36,469 bases of DNA from Streptomyces sp. SM10 (lineage in GTDB: Bacteria > Actinomycetota > Actinomycetes > Streptomycetales > Streptomycetaceae): assembly GCF_002910915.1 (NCBI RefSeq), contig NZ_NEUF01000086.1:1-36469 (forward strand). Reading direction: 5' to 3'. Below the pieces are notes generated by a model. The model searched no databases, was not told the DNA's origin, and saw only the letters and a list, made by a program, of their open reading frames with translations. The first letter of the stretch is position 1; every line of letters starts with the position of its first letter. Of this stretch, positions 1 to 8,113 are shown piece by piece. A program made the translations under genes and the position numbers.

Positions 1-246
1 CCCGCCGGGACCGGCGGCGGTGCCCGGCGCTCCCGCGCCATGCGTACGGGCCGGCGCCTGCGGACCGGGCCCCTGGCCGGACGCCCCGGCTCTGACCGGA
101 TCCGCGCCCTCGTCCGACGCCCGCTCGGTGCGGGGATTTCCGCGCCCGGCCGGCCCGTCCGGTTCCGCGGGATCGGGCGTGGGTTCGGGTGTCGCCGCGG
201 CCCTTGCGACTCCGGCGGTCTTGTCCTCGATGGCACAGGCAGTCAT
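1..246 (-). CDS. N-terminal part of an unidentified protein, cut by the left window edge
   Basis: An open leftward frame of 82 codons starts at ATG 246 and runs off the window without a stop. The start is well supported. A GGAGGTGA ribosome-binding site lies 7 nt upstream, and a plausible vegetative promoter (TTGTCC, 18 nt, TAGCTT) lies before that. The visible residues begin MTACAIEDKTAGV and are then rich in Pro, Ala, Gly, Asp and Glu. They look like a disordered N-terminal extension rather than a folded domain. There is no signal peptide or membrane segment in the visible part. I do not recognise the protein, because the domain that would identify it lies outside the window. It is divergent from the Nif3-like gene, with about 370 nt between them. 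Confidence 0.55.
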   Translation of the reverse strand, partial: MTACAIEDKTAGVARAAATPEPTPDPAEPDGPAGRGNPRTERASDEGADPVRAGASGQGPGPQAPARTHGAGAPGTAAGPGG

Positions 247-269
247 GGTCCGGTCACCTCCGGCAACCG

Positions 270-299
270 AAGCTAGGTTTCGGACTCCCCACCGGACAA
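270..299 (-). promoter_or_regulatory. Candidate vegetative promoter for the leftward edge gene
   Basis: On the minus strand there is TTGTCC (294-299), an 18-nt spacer, and TAGCTT (270-275). The predicted transcription start is near 263, giving a very short leader that still contains the GGAGGTGA site before ATG 246. This fits the sigma-HrdB class by eye only. Apart from this promoter and the -10-like box at 604-609, I see no gene in the 247-616 gap. Confidence 0.4.
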
Positions 300-603
300 C
301 ACGAGCCACGGCACTTCACACATAAGGGTGCCGATGTCCTGATTCGCCTGCGGAGGCGCGGGGGACTGTGCTGTCGCCCTTCCCGTATCCCTGAGGACGA
401 TCGGCGGCCTCGGCCCAGGGGGCGAGGTGGAGCAGCGGCCCCGGAGCCACCCCGGCGAACCCGGTCCTCGACGGCCCCGGACCGACTTCGTCACGCGACG
501 AAGGGGGGCGCCGGACCGGCCCCGTCAGGTAACGATCGGCACCGGCCGCCGATCCGCCTGTGCGGGGCCCGGCGGCCAGGGGCGGCGGGGCACGGTGGAC
601 AGG

Positions 604-609
604 TAGCCT
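604..609 (+). promoter_or_regulatory. -10-like TAGCCT positioned for a leaderless Nif3-like mRNA
   Basis: TAGCCT ends 7 nt before the GTG start at 617, so a transcript from it would begin at or next to the start codon. There is no strong Shine-Dalgarno sequence at normal spacing, and no convincing -35 box. Confidence 0.35.
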
Positions 610-616
610 TTCCCCC

Positions 617-1453
617 GTGCCCCGTCTGTCTGAAGTCATCGCCGAGCTCGACGCGCTCTGGCCCCCCGAGCGGGCCGAGGTATGGGACGCCGTCGGCACG
701 GTCTGCGGTGATCCCGGAGCGGAGATCGACCGGGTCCTCTTCGCCGTCGACCCCGTCCGGCCGGTCGCCGACGAGGCCCGTGCCCTCGGCGCGCAGCTGA
801 TCGTCACCCATCACCCGCTCTATCTGCGCGGTACGACGACCGTCGCGGCCTCCACCTTCAAGGGCCGTGTCGTGCACGAGCTCATCAAGCACGACATCGC
901 CCTGCACGTCGCGCACACCAACGCCGACACCGCCGACCCCGGCGTCTCCGACGCCCTCGCGGCCGCCCTGGACCTGCGGGTCACCGGCCCGCTGGTGCCG
1001 GATCCCACCGATACGGCCGGCAGTCGCGGGCTCGGCCGGATCTGCGAGCTCGACCGCCCCGAGTCCCTCCGGGACTTCGCCGCCCGCGCGGCCGCGAGGC
1101 TGCCCGCCACCGCGCAGGGCATCCGGCTGGCCGGGGACCCGGACGCGGTCGTGCGCCGGGTCGCGGTGAGCGGCGGCTCCGGCGACAGCCTCTTCGACGC
1201 CGTGCGCGCCGCCGGCGTGGACGCGTTCCTCACCGCGGACCTGCGCCACCACCCGGCCTCCGAGGCCGTCCAGCACTCGCCGCTCGGCCTCGTCGATGCC
1301 GCACACTGGGCCACCGAATGGCCCTGGTGCGAGCAGGCCGCCGCGCAGCTCGACGCACTTTCCGACCGCCACGGATGGGACCTGCGGGTCCATGTCTCGA
1401 AGCTGGTCACCGACCCCTGGACCACCCACCACTCTTCTGGAGCCCCCAACTGA
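617..1453 (+). CDS. Nif3-like dinuclear metal-centre hexameric protein
   Basis: This is a 278-aa protein of the Nif3/YbgI/YqfO (DUF34) family, conserved proteins with a two-metal site and a toroidal hexamer fold. The cellular role is poorly defined, and proposals include GTP cyclohydrolase I-type activity. The metal-ligand motifs are visible: VTHHPLYLRG in the first half, then TADLRHH and DAAHWATEWP near the C terminus, supplying His, Asp and Glu. The start is set at GTG 617 because homology begins at PRLSEVIAELDALWPP. The frame stays open upstream to 560, but that extension is Arg/Gly-rich and not family-like. It overlaps the next gene by 4 nt and heads the Nif3 - zinc-ribbon - RNase H trio, an arrangement I recall as common in Streptomyces. 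Confidence 0.93.
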   Translation: MPRLSEVIAELDALWPPERAEVWDAVGTVCGDPGAEIDRVLFAVDPVRPVADEARALGAQLIVTHHPLYLRGTTTVAASTFKGRVVHELIKHDIALHVAHTNADTADPGVSDALAAALDLRVTGPLVPDPTDTAGSRGLGRICELDRPESLRDFAARAAARLPATAQGIRLAGDPDAVVRRVAVSGGSGDSLFDAVRAAGVDAFLTADLRHHPASEAVQHSPLGLVDAAHWATEWPWCEQAAAQLDALSDRHGWDLRVHVSKLVTDPWTTHHSSGAPN

Positions 1454-2193
1454 ACGCCGCGCCCGCCGACCAGATCCGACTCCTCGAAGTCCAGGCACTC
1501 GACGTACGCCTGTCCCAGCTCTCCCACCGGCGCACCTCGCTCCCCGAGCACGCCGAGCTCGACTCGCTGGGCAGCGACCTCGCGCAGCTGCGCGACCTGC
1601 TCGTCGCCTCGCAGACCGAGGAGAGCGACACCACCCGCGAGCAGACCAAGGCGGAGCAGGACGTCGACCAGGTACGCCAGCGCGCCGTCCGCGACCAGCA
1701 GCGGCTCGACTCCGGCGCGGTCTCCTCGCCGAAGGACCTGGAGAGCCTCCAGCGCGAGATCACCTCGCTCGCCAAGCGCCAGGGTGACCTGGAGGACGTC
1801 GTCCTCGAGATCATGGAGCGCCGTGAGTCCGCCCAGGAGCGCGTCGCCGAGCTGACCGAGCGCGTCGGCGCGGTGCAGGCCAAGGTCGACGACGCCACGG
1901 CCCGCCGTGACGCCGCCACCCAGGAGCTCGAGGCCGAGTCCGCCACCGTCGGCAAGGACCGCGAGGTCGTCGCCGGTGCCGTTCCCGCCGACCTGCTCAA
2001 GCTGTACGACAAGCTGCGCGCCCAGCAGGGCGGCGTCGGCGCGGCCCGGCTCTACCAGCGCCGCTGCGAGGGCTGCCGGCTGGAGCTGAACATCACCGAG
2101 GTCAACGACGTGAAGTCCGCGTCCCCGGACACGGTGCTGCGCTGCGAGAACTGCCACCGCATCCTCGTCCGCACCTCGGAGTCGGGCCTGTAA
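1450..2193 (+). CDS. Coiled-coil protein with C-terminal C4 zinc ribbon
   Basis: This 247-aa protein has a long, highly charged N-terminal coiled coil (about residues 1-170, rich in Glu, Gln, Arg and Leu heptads). A C-terminal C4 zinc ribbon follows, made by RCEGCR and RCENCH about 27 residues apart. It belongs to the zf-RING_7/DUF164-like family, with a proposed nucleic-acid or scaffold role and no established activity. Homology starts at NAAPADQIRLLEVQALDVRL, and the only start codon there is CTG 1450, with GGAG 7 nt upstream. The CTG overlaps the Nif3 stop as CTGA. Upstream in-frame ATGs lie inside the Nif3 gene and encode non-homologous sequence. The stop overlaps the next start as TAATG, so the three genes are probably translationally coupled. 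Confidence 0.9.
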   Translation: MNAAPADQIRLLEVQALDVRLSQLSHRRTSLPEHAELDSLGSDLAQLRDLLVASQTEESDTTREQTKAEQDVDQVRQRAVRDQQRLDSGAVSSPKDLESLQREITSLAKRQGDLEDVVLEIMERRESAQERVAELTERVGAVQAKVDDATARRDAATQELEAESATVGKDREVVAGAVPADLLKLYDKLRAQQGGVGAARLYQRRCEGCRLELNITEVNDVKSASPDTVLRCENCHRILVRTSESGL

Positions 2194-3455
2194 TGACCGC
2201 TCTCCGCCGGCTGGTCGTCGAGGCCGACGGCGGTTCCCGGGGCAACCCGGGGCCCGCCGGTTACGGCGCCGCCGTCATCGACCCCGTCGACGCGGTGACG
2301 CTCGCCGAGGCCGCCGAGTACATCGGGGTCGCGACGAACAACGTCGCGGAGTACAGGGGGCTGATCGCCGGCCTCACGGCGGTGAAGGAGCTGTTCCCGG
2401 ACACGCCCGTGGAGGTGCGTGTCCGGATGGACTCCAAGCTGGTGGTCGAGCAGATGTCGGGCCGCTGGAAGATCAAGCACCCCGACATGAAGCCGCTCGC
2501 GGCGGAGGCCGCGGGCATCCTGCCCGCCTCCTCGGTCACGTACGAGTGGATCCCGCGCGCGGAGAACAAGCACGCCGACCGGCTCGCCAACGAGGCGATG
2601 GACGCGGGCGGACGGGGCGAGCAGTGGAACCCGGCGGCCTCGACGGCCGACCTGGGGACGACACGTACCCCGGCCCTCCCGGAACCGCCGTCGTCCGGCC
2701 CGCCCGGCGACGCGGCGGCGGGTGCGGCGAAGGTCCGCGCGGCGATGGCCGCCGCCCGCCCCGCGACGGCCGCACCACCTGCGGACCCGGTCGCGGCCCC
2801 GCAGGTGGGCTGGGGGAGCGCACCAGATCTGGGTGCGCCCGCCACCTTCATCCTGCTCCGGCACGGCGAGACGGCCCTCACCCCCGAGAAGCGGTTCTCG
2901 GGGAGCGGCGGCAGCGACCCCGAGCTGTCGGAGACCGGACGTCGCCAGGCCGCCCGCGCGGCGGAGGCGTTCGCCGCGCAGGGCACGGTCCAGGAGATCG
3001 TCAGTTCCCCGCTGCGCCGCTGCCGTGAGACGGCAGGGGCCGTGGCCGCACGGCTCGGCCTGGAGGTCCGCGTCGAGGACGGCCTGCGGGAGACGGACTT
3101 CGGCGTGTGGGAGGGACTCACCTTCGCCGAGGTCAGGGAGCGGTACGGCGCCGACCTGACCACCTGGCTGGCGTCCCCGGACGCGGCGCCCACGGGCGGC
3201 GGCGAGAGCTTCGCGGAGGTGGCCGAGCGGGTCTCGGTGGCCCGCGACCGGCTGATCGCCCGTTACACGGGCCGCACGGCGCTCCTGGTCACGCACGTCA
3301 CCCCGATCAAGACGCTGGTCCGGCTCGCGCTGGGCGCCCCGCCGGAGTCGCTCTTCCGGATGGAGCTCTCACCCGCCTCCGTCTCGACGGTGGCGTACTA
3401 CGCGGACGGGAACCCGTCGCTGAGGGTCCTCAACGACACCTCGCACCTGCGGTAG
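2193..3455 (+). CDS. Bifunctional RNase HI / histidine phosphatase (CobC-like) protein
   Basis: This is a 420-aa two-domain fusion. Residues about 5-140 form RNase HI, with EADGGSRGNPG, NNVAEYRGL, RMDSKLVVEQ and NKHADRLANEA giving the acidic metal-binding residues. Residues about 140-215 are an Ala/Pro-rich linker. Residues about 216-420 are a histidine phosphatase, with the phospho-acceptor LLRHGET (His224), SSPLRRCRETA, LRETDFGVWEG and LLVTHVTPIK, the second catalytic His being in the last. Mycobacterial Rv2228c has the same build and shows RNase H plus alpha-ribazole phosphatase (CobC-type) activity. Expected roles are therefore RNA-DNA hybrid removal and, by inference, the late cobalamin nucleotide-loop step. 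ATG 2193 overlaps the upstream TAA. Confidence 0.93.
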   Translation: MTALRRLVVEADGGSRGNPGPAGYGAAVIDPVDAVTLAEAAEYIGVATNNVAEYRGLIAGLTAVKELFPDTPVEVRVRMDSKLVVEQMSGRWKIKHPDMKPLAAEAAGILPASSVTYEWIPRAENKHADRLANEAMDAGGRGEQWNPAASTADLGTTRTPALPEPPSSGPPGDAAAGAAKVRAAMAAARPATAAPPADPVAAPQVGWGSAPDLGAPATFILLRHGETALTPEKRFSGSGGSDPELSETGRRQAARAAEAFAAQGTVQEIVSSPLRRCRETAGAVAARLGLEVRVEDGLRETDFGVWEGLTFAEVRERYGADLTTWLASPDAAPTGGGESFAEVAERVSVARDRLIARYTGRTALLVTHVTPIKTLVRLALGAPPESLFRMELSPASVSTVAYYADGNPSLRVLNDTSHLR

Positions 3456-3491
3456 CGCGGCCGGGCCTCCGGGGTCCCGCAGGCGCGGGGA

Positions 3492-4139
3492 TCAGCCGCG
3501 TCCCAGGGCCGACGCCTCGGCCGCCAGGCGCTCCACCCGTGCCCAGTCCCTGTCTGCCACCGCGTCAGCGGGCACCATCCAGCTGCCGCCCACGCAGCCG
3601 ACGTTGTGCAGGGCCAGGTAGGACGGCGCCGAGGCGAGCGAGATGCCGCCCGTCGGGCAGAACCGGGCCTGGGGGAGGGGCGAGGACAGCGCCTTCAGGT
3701 AGGCGGTGCCGCCCGCGGCCTCGGCCGGGAAGAACTTCATCTCCGTGATCCCGCGCTCCAGCAGCGCGACCACCTCGGAGGTCGTCGAGACACCCGGCAG
3801 GAAGGGCACGCCCGAGGCCTTCATCGCCTCCAGGAGGACATCCGTCCAGCCGGGGCTGACCAGGAAACGGGCTCCGGCCGCGACGGTCCCGGTCACGTGG
3901 GCCGGGGAGATCACCGTGCCCGCGCCGACCACGGCGCCGGGGACCTCCGACGCGATCGCCCGGATCGCGTCGAGGGCGGCGGCCGTCCGCAGCGTGACTT
4001 CGATGGCGGGCAGCCCGCCCGCGACGAGCGCCCGGGCCAGCGGCACCGCGTCGGCCGCGTCCTCCAGGACCACGACGGGGACGACGGGGGCGAGGTCCAG
4101 TACGGAGGAGGGCACGGCGGAGGGCGCGGAGGAGGTCAT
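3492..4139 (-). CDS. eda: KDPG aldolase (2-dehydro-3-deoxyphosphogluconate aldolase)
   Basis: This 215-aa class I aldolase of the KDPG/KHG family cleaves KDPG to pyruvate and glyceraldehyde-3-phosphate (Entner-Doudoroff and sugar-acid catabolism). The motifs are intact: AIEVTLRT carries the catalytic Glu, EMKFFPAE carries the Schiff-base Lys, and FCPTGGI binds phosphate. I chose ATG 4139. An in-frame ATG at 4148 is possible, but its upstream AGG abuts the codon. The sequence before 4139 is either an AGGA Shine-Dalgarno at 8 nt or a CAGGAT -10 box for a leaderless mRNA. No edd dehydratase is nearby, so it may serve 2-keto-3-deoxy sugar acids instead. It converges on the RNase H gene and lies downstream of yaaA. 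Confidence 0.93.
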   Translation of the reverse strand: MTSSAPSAVPSSVLDLAPVVPVVVLEDAADAVPLARALVAGGLPAIEVTLRTAAALDAIRAIASEVPGAVVGAGTVISPAHVTGTVAAGARFLVSPGWTDVLLEAMKASGVPFLPGVSTTSEVVALLERGITEMKFFPAEAAGGTAYLKALSSPLPQARFCPTGGISLASAPSYLALHNVGCVGGSWMVPADAVADRDWARVERLAAEASALGRG

Positions 4140-4146
4140 GGTGCCC

Positions 4147-4188
4147 ATCCTGCCGCGAGAACCGCACACCGCGCAACGCGCGTTGCGC
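4147..4188 (-). promoter_or_regulatory. eda promoter with an 18-bp perfect palindrome over the -35 box
   Basis: The sequence GCGCAACGCGCGTTGCGC (4171-4188) is its own reverse complement. On the minus strand its outer arm supplies TTGCGC as a -35 box. An 18-nt spacer follows, then CAGGAT (4147-4152) 7 nt before the eda ATG. A dimeric repressor binding here would block polymerase directly. The regulator is not identifiable from the window. Confidence 0.55.
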
Positions 4189-4212
4189 ATGCTGCAATGT
4201 GCGTCGAGTGGA

Positions 4213-5013
4213 TCAGTGGATCTCCGTGACCACCACGTCGAGCGCCCACGGCCGCCCCGCCCGTCCCGGAGCCTGCGCCTCCACGGTGTGGCCGAGGTCG
4301 CGGAGCACCTCCACCAGCTCCGCCGGCCCCTTCGGGCGGGCCCCGGCCAGCAGCAGATCACGGACCATCCGGCCCTTCGTCGCCTTGTTGAAGTGGCTGA
4401 CCACCGACCTCTTCTCCACCCCGTCCACGACCCGGGAGTGCAGCACCCGCACGCTCGCCGTCCGCTCCGCGACGGAGCCCGCGGGCTTCCACGCCCCGGC
4501 GTACGCGGAAGAACGCAGGTCCAGGACCAGCCCCTCCCCGGCCGCCTCCGGCATCACCGACGCCATCGGGGCACGCCAGTACGCGTTCAGCGCGCCCAGG
4601 CCCGGCAGCTTCACCCCCATCGAGCAGCGGTACGAGGGGATCCGGTCGCCCACCCGCACCGCGCCCCACAGCCCGGAGAAGACCAGCAGGGACGTGGCCG
4701 CCCGGCGCCTGGCCGCCGTGTCCAGCGTGGCCAGGCCGAGGGCGTCGTACAGCACCCCGGTGTAGATCTCGCCGGCCGGACGGGTCCCGGCCGTGCGCAA
4801 CTCGGCGTTCTTCGCGATCTCGCCGCGCAGCCCCTCGCTCAGACCCAGCACCTCACGGGCCTTGTCCTCGTCCCCCAGGCAGAGCTCGACCAGTTCGTCG
4901 AGGATCGCGGCGCGTGCGTCCGCGAGACCCGGCAGGGACAGCGACTCCGGCTTCAGCGGTGCCCCGCGCCCCGAGGCGGCCTTACCTTCGGAGGGCGGCA
5001 ACAGCACGAGCAC
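4213..5013 (-). CDS. yaaA: YaaA-family peroxide stress protein
   Basis: This 266-aa protein begins [17 protein letters not shown], the signature N terminus of the YaaA/DUF328 family. It continues with [33 protein letters not shown] and HFNKATKGR. In E. coli YaaA limits intracellular iron and DNA damage during peroxide stress, and the fold has been described as DNA-binding. The start is GTG 5013, with GGAG 7 nt upstream (revcomp of 5021-5024). The length is normal for the family. It is cytoplasmic, with no signal peptide. It lies upstream of eda in the same direction, but the 73-nt gap and the separate eda promoter suggest independent control. Confidence 0.93.
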   Translation of the reverse strand: MLVLLPPSEGKAASGRGAPLKPESLSLPGLADARAAILDELVELCLGDEDKAREVLGLSEGLRGEIAKNAELRTAGTRPAGEIYTGVLYDALGLATLDTAARRRAATSLLVFSGLWGAVRVGDRIPSYRCSMGVKLPGLGALNAYWRAPMASVMPEAAGEGLVLDLRSSAYAGAWKPAGSVAERTASVRVLHSRVVDGVEKRSVVSHFNKATKGRMVRDLLLAGARPKGPAELVEVLRDLGHTVEAQAPGRAGRPWALDVVVTEIH

Positions 5014-5254
5014 GGGGGTTCTCCTTCATACGCGGCACGGGGCCCCGCGCGCGTGGGAGCCCTTCGCAAGGGTACGGGCCGGGACCTCCGGGGCCCGCCG
5101 GGAGGGCTGGGACGCCGGTCCCGGCGAACCGGGCACTGCGGTGCGCACGGTCTCCGGGGGACGGGGCTCCGGCGACCGGCTTGTCCCTCTCTCGTACGAT
5201 CACGTCCTCGGCTACGGACCGCGTACCGACTCCGTTCCAGGGAAGGTCTTATGC

Positions 5255-5776
5255 GTGAGTGACCTCGCCACCGCCCCCGCCGCCAGCAGGCCCCGGCAGA
5301 TCATCGTCGCCGCGCGCGCCCTGCTGGAGGCCGACGGCCCCGAAGCGCTCACCATGCGACGGCTCGCCGACCGGGTGGGCGTCAGGGCGCCGTCCCTCTA
5401 CAAGCACTTCCCCGACAAGTCGTCCGTGGTGGCGGCACTGGCCGCCGAGATGCTCCGGGAGACGGCCGGGGTCCTGGCAGCAGCCGAGGCGGCGGCCCCC
5501 GGCTCCTTCTCCGCGCTCGCCACCGCCTACCGTGCCCACGCCCTCGCCCACCCGCACCTCTACCTCCTGACCATGGGGCGCACCCTCCCCGACGGGGCGG
5601 CCGCGGAGGCCGCCGCCGCCCCGCTGGTCCGTGCCGCGGGCGGCGACGAGGGCCGGGCCAGGGCCGCCTGGGCCTTCGCCCACGGCATGGTCGTCCTGGA
5701 GCTCAACGGCCGATTCCTTCCGGGCGCCGATCTCTCGGCGGCGTGGGAGGCGGGCATCGCCGCCTTCACGGTCTGA
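5255..5776 (+). CDS. TetR-family transcriptional regulator (WHG-type C-terminal domain)
   Basis: This is a 173-aa TetR-like regulator. The N-terminal helix-turn-helix is clear ([32 protein letters not shown], about residues 25-55). The short C-terminal part ([15 protein letters not shown] ... [17 protein letters not shown]) resembles the TetR_C_33/WHG domain. The start is GTG 5255 with GGAAGG 8 nt upstream; the longer open frame to 4793 lies antisense to yaaA. It is divergent from yaaA, with about 240 nt between them, and is followed by rnpB. Its target is unknown, with itself or yaaA the nearest candidates. I saw no convincing dyad in the 5014-5254 gap, which otherwise holds only GC-rich sequence and presumably the two promoters. 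Confidence 0.9.
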   Translation: MSDLATAPAASRPRQIIVAARALLEADGPEALTMRRLADRVGVRAPSLYKHFPDKSSVVAALAAEMLRETAGVLAAAEAAAPGSFSALATAYRAHALAHPHLYLLTMGRTLPDGAAAEAAAAPLVRAAGGDEGRARAAWAFAHGMVVLELNGRFLPGADLSAAWEAGIAAFTV

Positions 5777-5831
5777 CGGCCCCACGCGCGGGCGGGCTGC
5801 TCCGGCGCACGGAACCTCCCGCCCCGCCGGG

Positions 5832-5837
5832 TAGCAT
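5832..5837 (+). promoter_or_regulatory. Candidate -10 box of rnpB
   Basis: TAGCAT lies about 9 nt before the predicted 5' end of RNase P RNA, fitting a TANNNT -10 element. The -35 region is not recognisable. Confidence 0.4.
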
Positions 5838-5845
5838 GGTCCCCA

Positions 5846-6255
5846 CGGCAGACGAGCCGGGCGGACGGCCGCGTGTGGATCTCCGGATCCTCCCGAGGAA
5901 CGTCCGGGCTCCACAGGGCAGGGTGATGGCTAACGGCCACCCGGGGTGACCCGCGGGACAGTGCCACAGAAAACAGACCGCCGGGAACCTCGGTTCCCGG
6001 TAAGGGTGAAACGGTGGTGTAAGAGACCACCAGCGCCTGAGGCGACTCAGGCGGCTAGGTAAACCCCACCCGGAGCAAGGTCAAGAGGGAGCACCCCGGT
6101 GCTCCTGCGCGAACGTCCGAGGGCTGCCCGCCCGAGTTCGCGGGTAGACCGCACGAGGCCGGCAGCAATGCCGGTCCTAGATGGATGGCCGTCTCCCCGG
6201 CCGCCGCGAGGCGACCGGGTGACAGAACCCGGCGTACAGCCCGACTCGTCTGCCG
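5846..6255 (+). ncRNA. rnpB: RNase P RNA (bacterial class A)
   Basis: This is the catalytic RNA of RNase P, which removes 5' leaders from pre-tRNAs. The landmarks are all present. The 5' end CGGCAGACGAG pairs with the 3' end CTCGTCTGCCG (helix P1). The conserved GAGGAACGTCCGGGCTCC block begins at 5895, followed by ACAGGGCAGGGTGATGGCTAACG-type sequence and the ACAGAAAACAGACCGCC region. GGTAAGGGTGAAACGGTGG and GTAAGAGACCACCAGCG follow. Near the 3' end are TAGATGGATGGCC and GACAGAACCCGGCGTACAG (from 6221), the strand that forms P4 with the 5' block. The length of about 410 nt is typical of actinobacteria. The ends are estimated from P1 pairing and could be off by several nt. Confidence 0.96.
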
Positions 6256-6298
6256 CTCTCCGGCTCCGCCCCGCAAGGGTCTTCCGGCGCCGGTGTGA

Positions 6299-8107
6299 TC
6301 ACCGCGGCGCCAGGTCCTCGGCCAGTTCGCCGCGCCAGTCCTCGCTGAGCCTGCGGTGCAGGACGGACGCCGCGGCGACCGGCACCGGCAGTTCGAGGAA
6401 GCGGCGCAGTGTGTCCGCCGCGTCCGCACGGAGCTGCCAGGCCTGGAAGTCCTCGATGGTGAAGAGGAGTTCGGGGGCATCCCGGCTCCGCCGCCAGGAG
6501 GGCTCCGTCGCAGGCCGGGCCGCCTCGGCCTCGGCGACGAGCGTACGCATGCGCAGGTCCAGGGCGCTGCCCTCGGTGAACTCGGCGGTCTCGCCCCGGT
6601 CGAGGGACGCCAGGACCGCCGTCACCTCGGAGAAGGTGTCGAGCCCCGTCTCGGCGGCCAGTCTGCGCAGCTGCGCGGCCATCGCCGCGCGCAGCCGGGG
6701 CGGGGGGGTGCTGTCGACCAGCTCACCCAGGGCGAATTGCCGGACCTCCGTGCAGGGGCCGAGCGACCACTCGGGCAGGTCGTCCAGGACGGGCAGGACC
6801 AGGCCGCTGGGCAGTCGGTCGATGAGTGCCCGGCCCAGATCGAAATCGATGCCGAACCCGCCCCGCAGGCCGGCCAGGAAGTCCGTGTACGCGGCGGTCG
6901 AGCCCGGCCAGGGGTCGACGCCGAGCGACTGGAACTCCCTGCCGTCGGGGAGCCGCACATAGTCCTCCCGCGGGGACGACACCAGACGGTCCTGAGCGCC
7001 ATCGGCGTAGGGGAGGCCCTGGTCGTACACGGTGAGGCGGACCTCGGGGCCCCGCTTGGCCACAGCGACGACCCGGGTGTCCCGGGACAGCCCCCGCAGC
7101 ACCTCCGGGCGGGTCAGCTGCGGGGCTCCGGCGCTCTGGGCCAGGAATCCCCAGTCACCGCAGCATCCCGCGCGCACCAAGGGGCGGGACGCGGCCCAGG
7201 GGCTCGCCGCCGACCGCTCGGCGTGCGCATGGGAGCGTGTCCGGACGGTCTCCCGCTGCACCACGCCTGCCCGCCTCAGGAGTTCCTCCGCCGTCACACC
7301 CTCGGCGAAGACCAGGTCGGGCTGGGGCGGTTCAGGCGGCCGGGAGGCCCCGGGGCCCATCGTCACGTACGTCCCGCTCCGGGGCGGCTCCGGCTCCGGG
7401 CGGGCGGGTTCCGGATCCGGCTCGGGGGTGTCCGCCGCGAGGGCGAGCGGCGAGACGGGGGCCGCCTTCACCGTGCGGGTGGCGTCCTCCCAGATCAGTG
7501 CCCCGTCGGGGGCCAGCGGAACCCGGCCGCCGACGGGCAGCCGCTGTTCCAGGGAATCGGCGAACACCGACAGCGCCGCACGCAGTGAGGCCCACGCGCT
7601 GAACGAGGGAGCGTCCTCGTCGAAGTAGCGGCCCAGGCGGCCGTGGTCCTCACCGGCACGGCAGGTGAGGAACAGGCCGTCCTGGGCGTCCCAGGAGATG
7701 CCGTGGGTGATGAGCAGCCACTCGTGGCGCCAGAACGCGTTGAGTTCATGAGCGTCGTCGTCATCGTCGTCGTCGTCGGGGTGGTCGTCCTCGACGTCCT
7801 CGCCGACGGACCTGAGGAACAGCGTGTTCTCCACGATCCCCGACACCCCGGCGAAGGGGCCGTAGAGGCCGAACACCGGTGCGCTGTCCTCCAGTTCCAC
7901 CCCGTCGTGACAGCGGAGCGAGGCCACGAGCTCCGGATGGAACGTGAGCCCGAGGCGTTCCTCGGCGTCCGCTATCGCCTCGGGCGGTGCGGGCGGCCGC
8001 AGCCGTGCCCGGCTCAGCGGGGCGTGCTCCGAGAGCCAGGCATCGATGCGGGCCCAGGAGTCCGCCACGGTCGGCAGCGGGTCGGTCGGCGATGTCGTCG
8101 GCGTCAT
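6299..8107 (-). CDS. Large SUKH (SMI1/KNR4) domain protein with poly-Asp tract
   Basis: This is a 602-aa protein. Residues about 15-190 form a SUKH/SMI1-KNR4 domain: WARIDAWLSEH, PPEAIADAEERLGLTFHPELVASLRCHDGVE, HEWLLITHGISWDAQDGLFLTC and YFDEDAPSFSAWASLRAAL. SUKH proteins are often immunity proteins of polymorphic toxin systems, though many Streptomyces members are solitary. Inside the domain is a run of Asp encoded by GAC/GAT repeats. A Pro/Glu-rich linker (about 225-250) leads to a second half (RPEVLRGLSRDTRVVAVAKRG) that faintly resembles DUF6461, then a helical region with no family I can name. ATG 8107 has no well-spaced Shine-Dalgarno, but TAGGGT lies 6 nt upstream. No toxin gene is adjacent. 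It converges on rnpB. Confidence 0.82.
   Translation of the reverse strand: MTPTTSPTDPLPTVADSWARIDAWLSEHAPLSRARLRPPAPPEAIADAEERLGLTFHPELVASLRCHDGVELEDSAPVFGLYGPFAGVSGIVENTLFLRSVGEDVEDDHPDDDDDDDDAHELNAFWRHEWLLITHGISWDAQDGLFLTCRAGEDHGRLGRYFDEDAPSFSAWASLRAALSVFADSLEQRLPVGGRVPLAPDGALIWEDATRTVKAAPVSPLALAADTPEPDPEPARPEPEPPRSGTYVTMGPGASRPPEPPQPDLVFAEGVTAEELLRRAGVVQRETVRTRSHAHAERSAASPWAASRPLVRAGCCGDWGFLAQSAGAPQLTRPEVLRGLSRDTRVVAVAKRGPEVRLTVYDQGLPYADGAQDRLVSSPREDYVRLPDGREFQSLGVDPWPGSTAAYTDFLAGLRGGFGIDFDLGRALIDRLPSGLVLPVLDDLPEWSLGPCTEVRQFALGELVDSTPPPRLRAAMAAQLRRLAAETGLDTFSEVTAVLASLDRGETAEFTEGSALDLRMRTLVAEAEAARPATEPSWRRSRDAPELLFTIEDFQAWQLRADAADTLRRFLELPVPVAAASVLHRRLSEDWRGELAEDLAPR
7754..7790 (+). repeat. 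GTC trinucleotide microsatellite in the SUKH gene
   Basis: The tract is a run of GTC triplets with one ATC and a short GGG/GTG interruption. In the minus-strand gene it encodes the acidic stretch of eight consecutive Asp plus nearby Asp/Glu/His. Such triplet tracts can change length in frame. Confidence 0.8.
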
Positions 8108-8113
8108 GTGATC

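Noticed and set aside
20..800. Overlapping rightward ORFs in the first 800 nt
   Set aside because: They are Arg/Pro/Ser-rich shadow frames in very GC-rich DNA, without ribosome-binding sites or homology. The leftward gene to 246 and the Nif3-like gene explain the region.
820..2157. Long leftward ORF of 445 codons opposite the Nif3 and zinc-ribbon genes
   Set aside because: It is antisense to two well-supported genes, its Leu/Gly/Val/Arg composition is typical of antisense frames, and it has no recognisable motif.
3446..3483. Terminator between the RNase H fusion and eda
   Set aside because: A 7-bp stem (CCTGCGG/CCGCAGG) with a 24-nt loop overlaps the stop codon. It is too weak to call with confidence.
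6099..6480. Protein-coding ORFs across 5.85-6.26 kb
   Set aside because: The segment is RNase P RNA. The ORFs have no coding bias or ribosome-binding sites.
6299..8107. Toxin-immunity locus
   Set aside because: A SUKH domain alone is not evidence. The flanks are rnpB and an SGNH hydrolase gene, and no toxin, Rhs or WXG-like gene is near.
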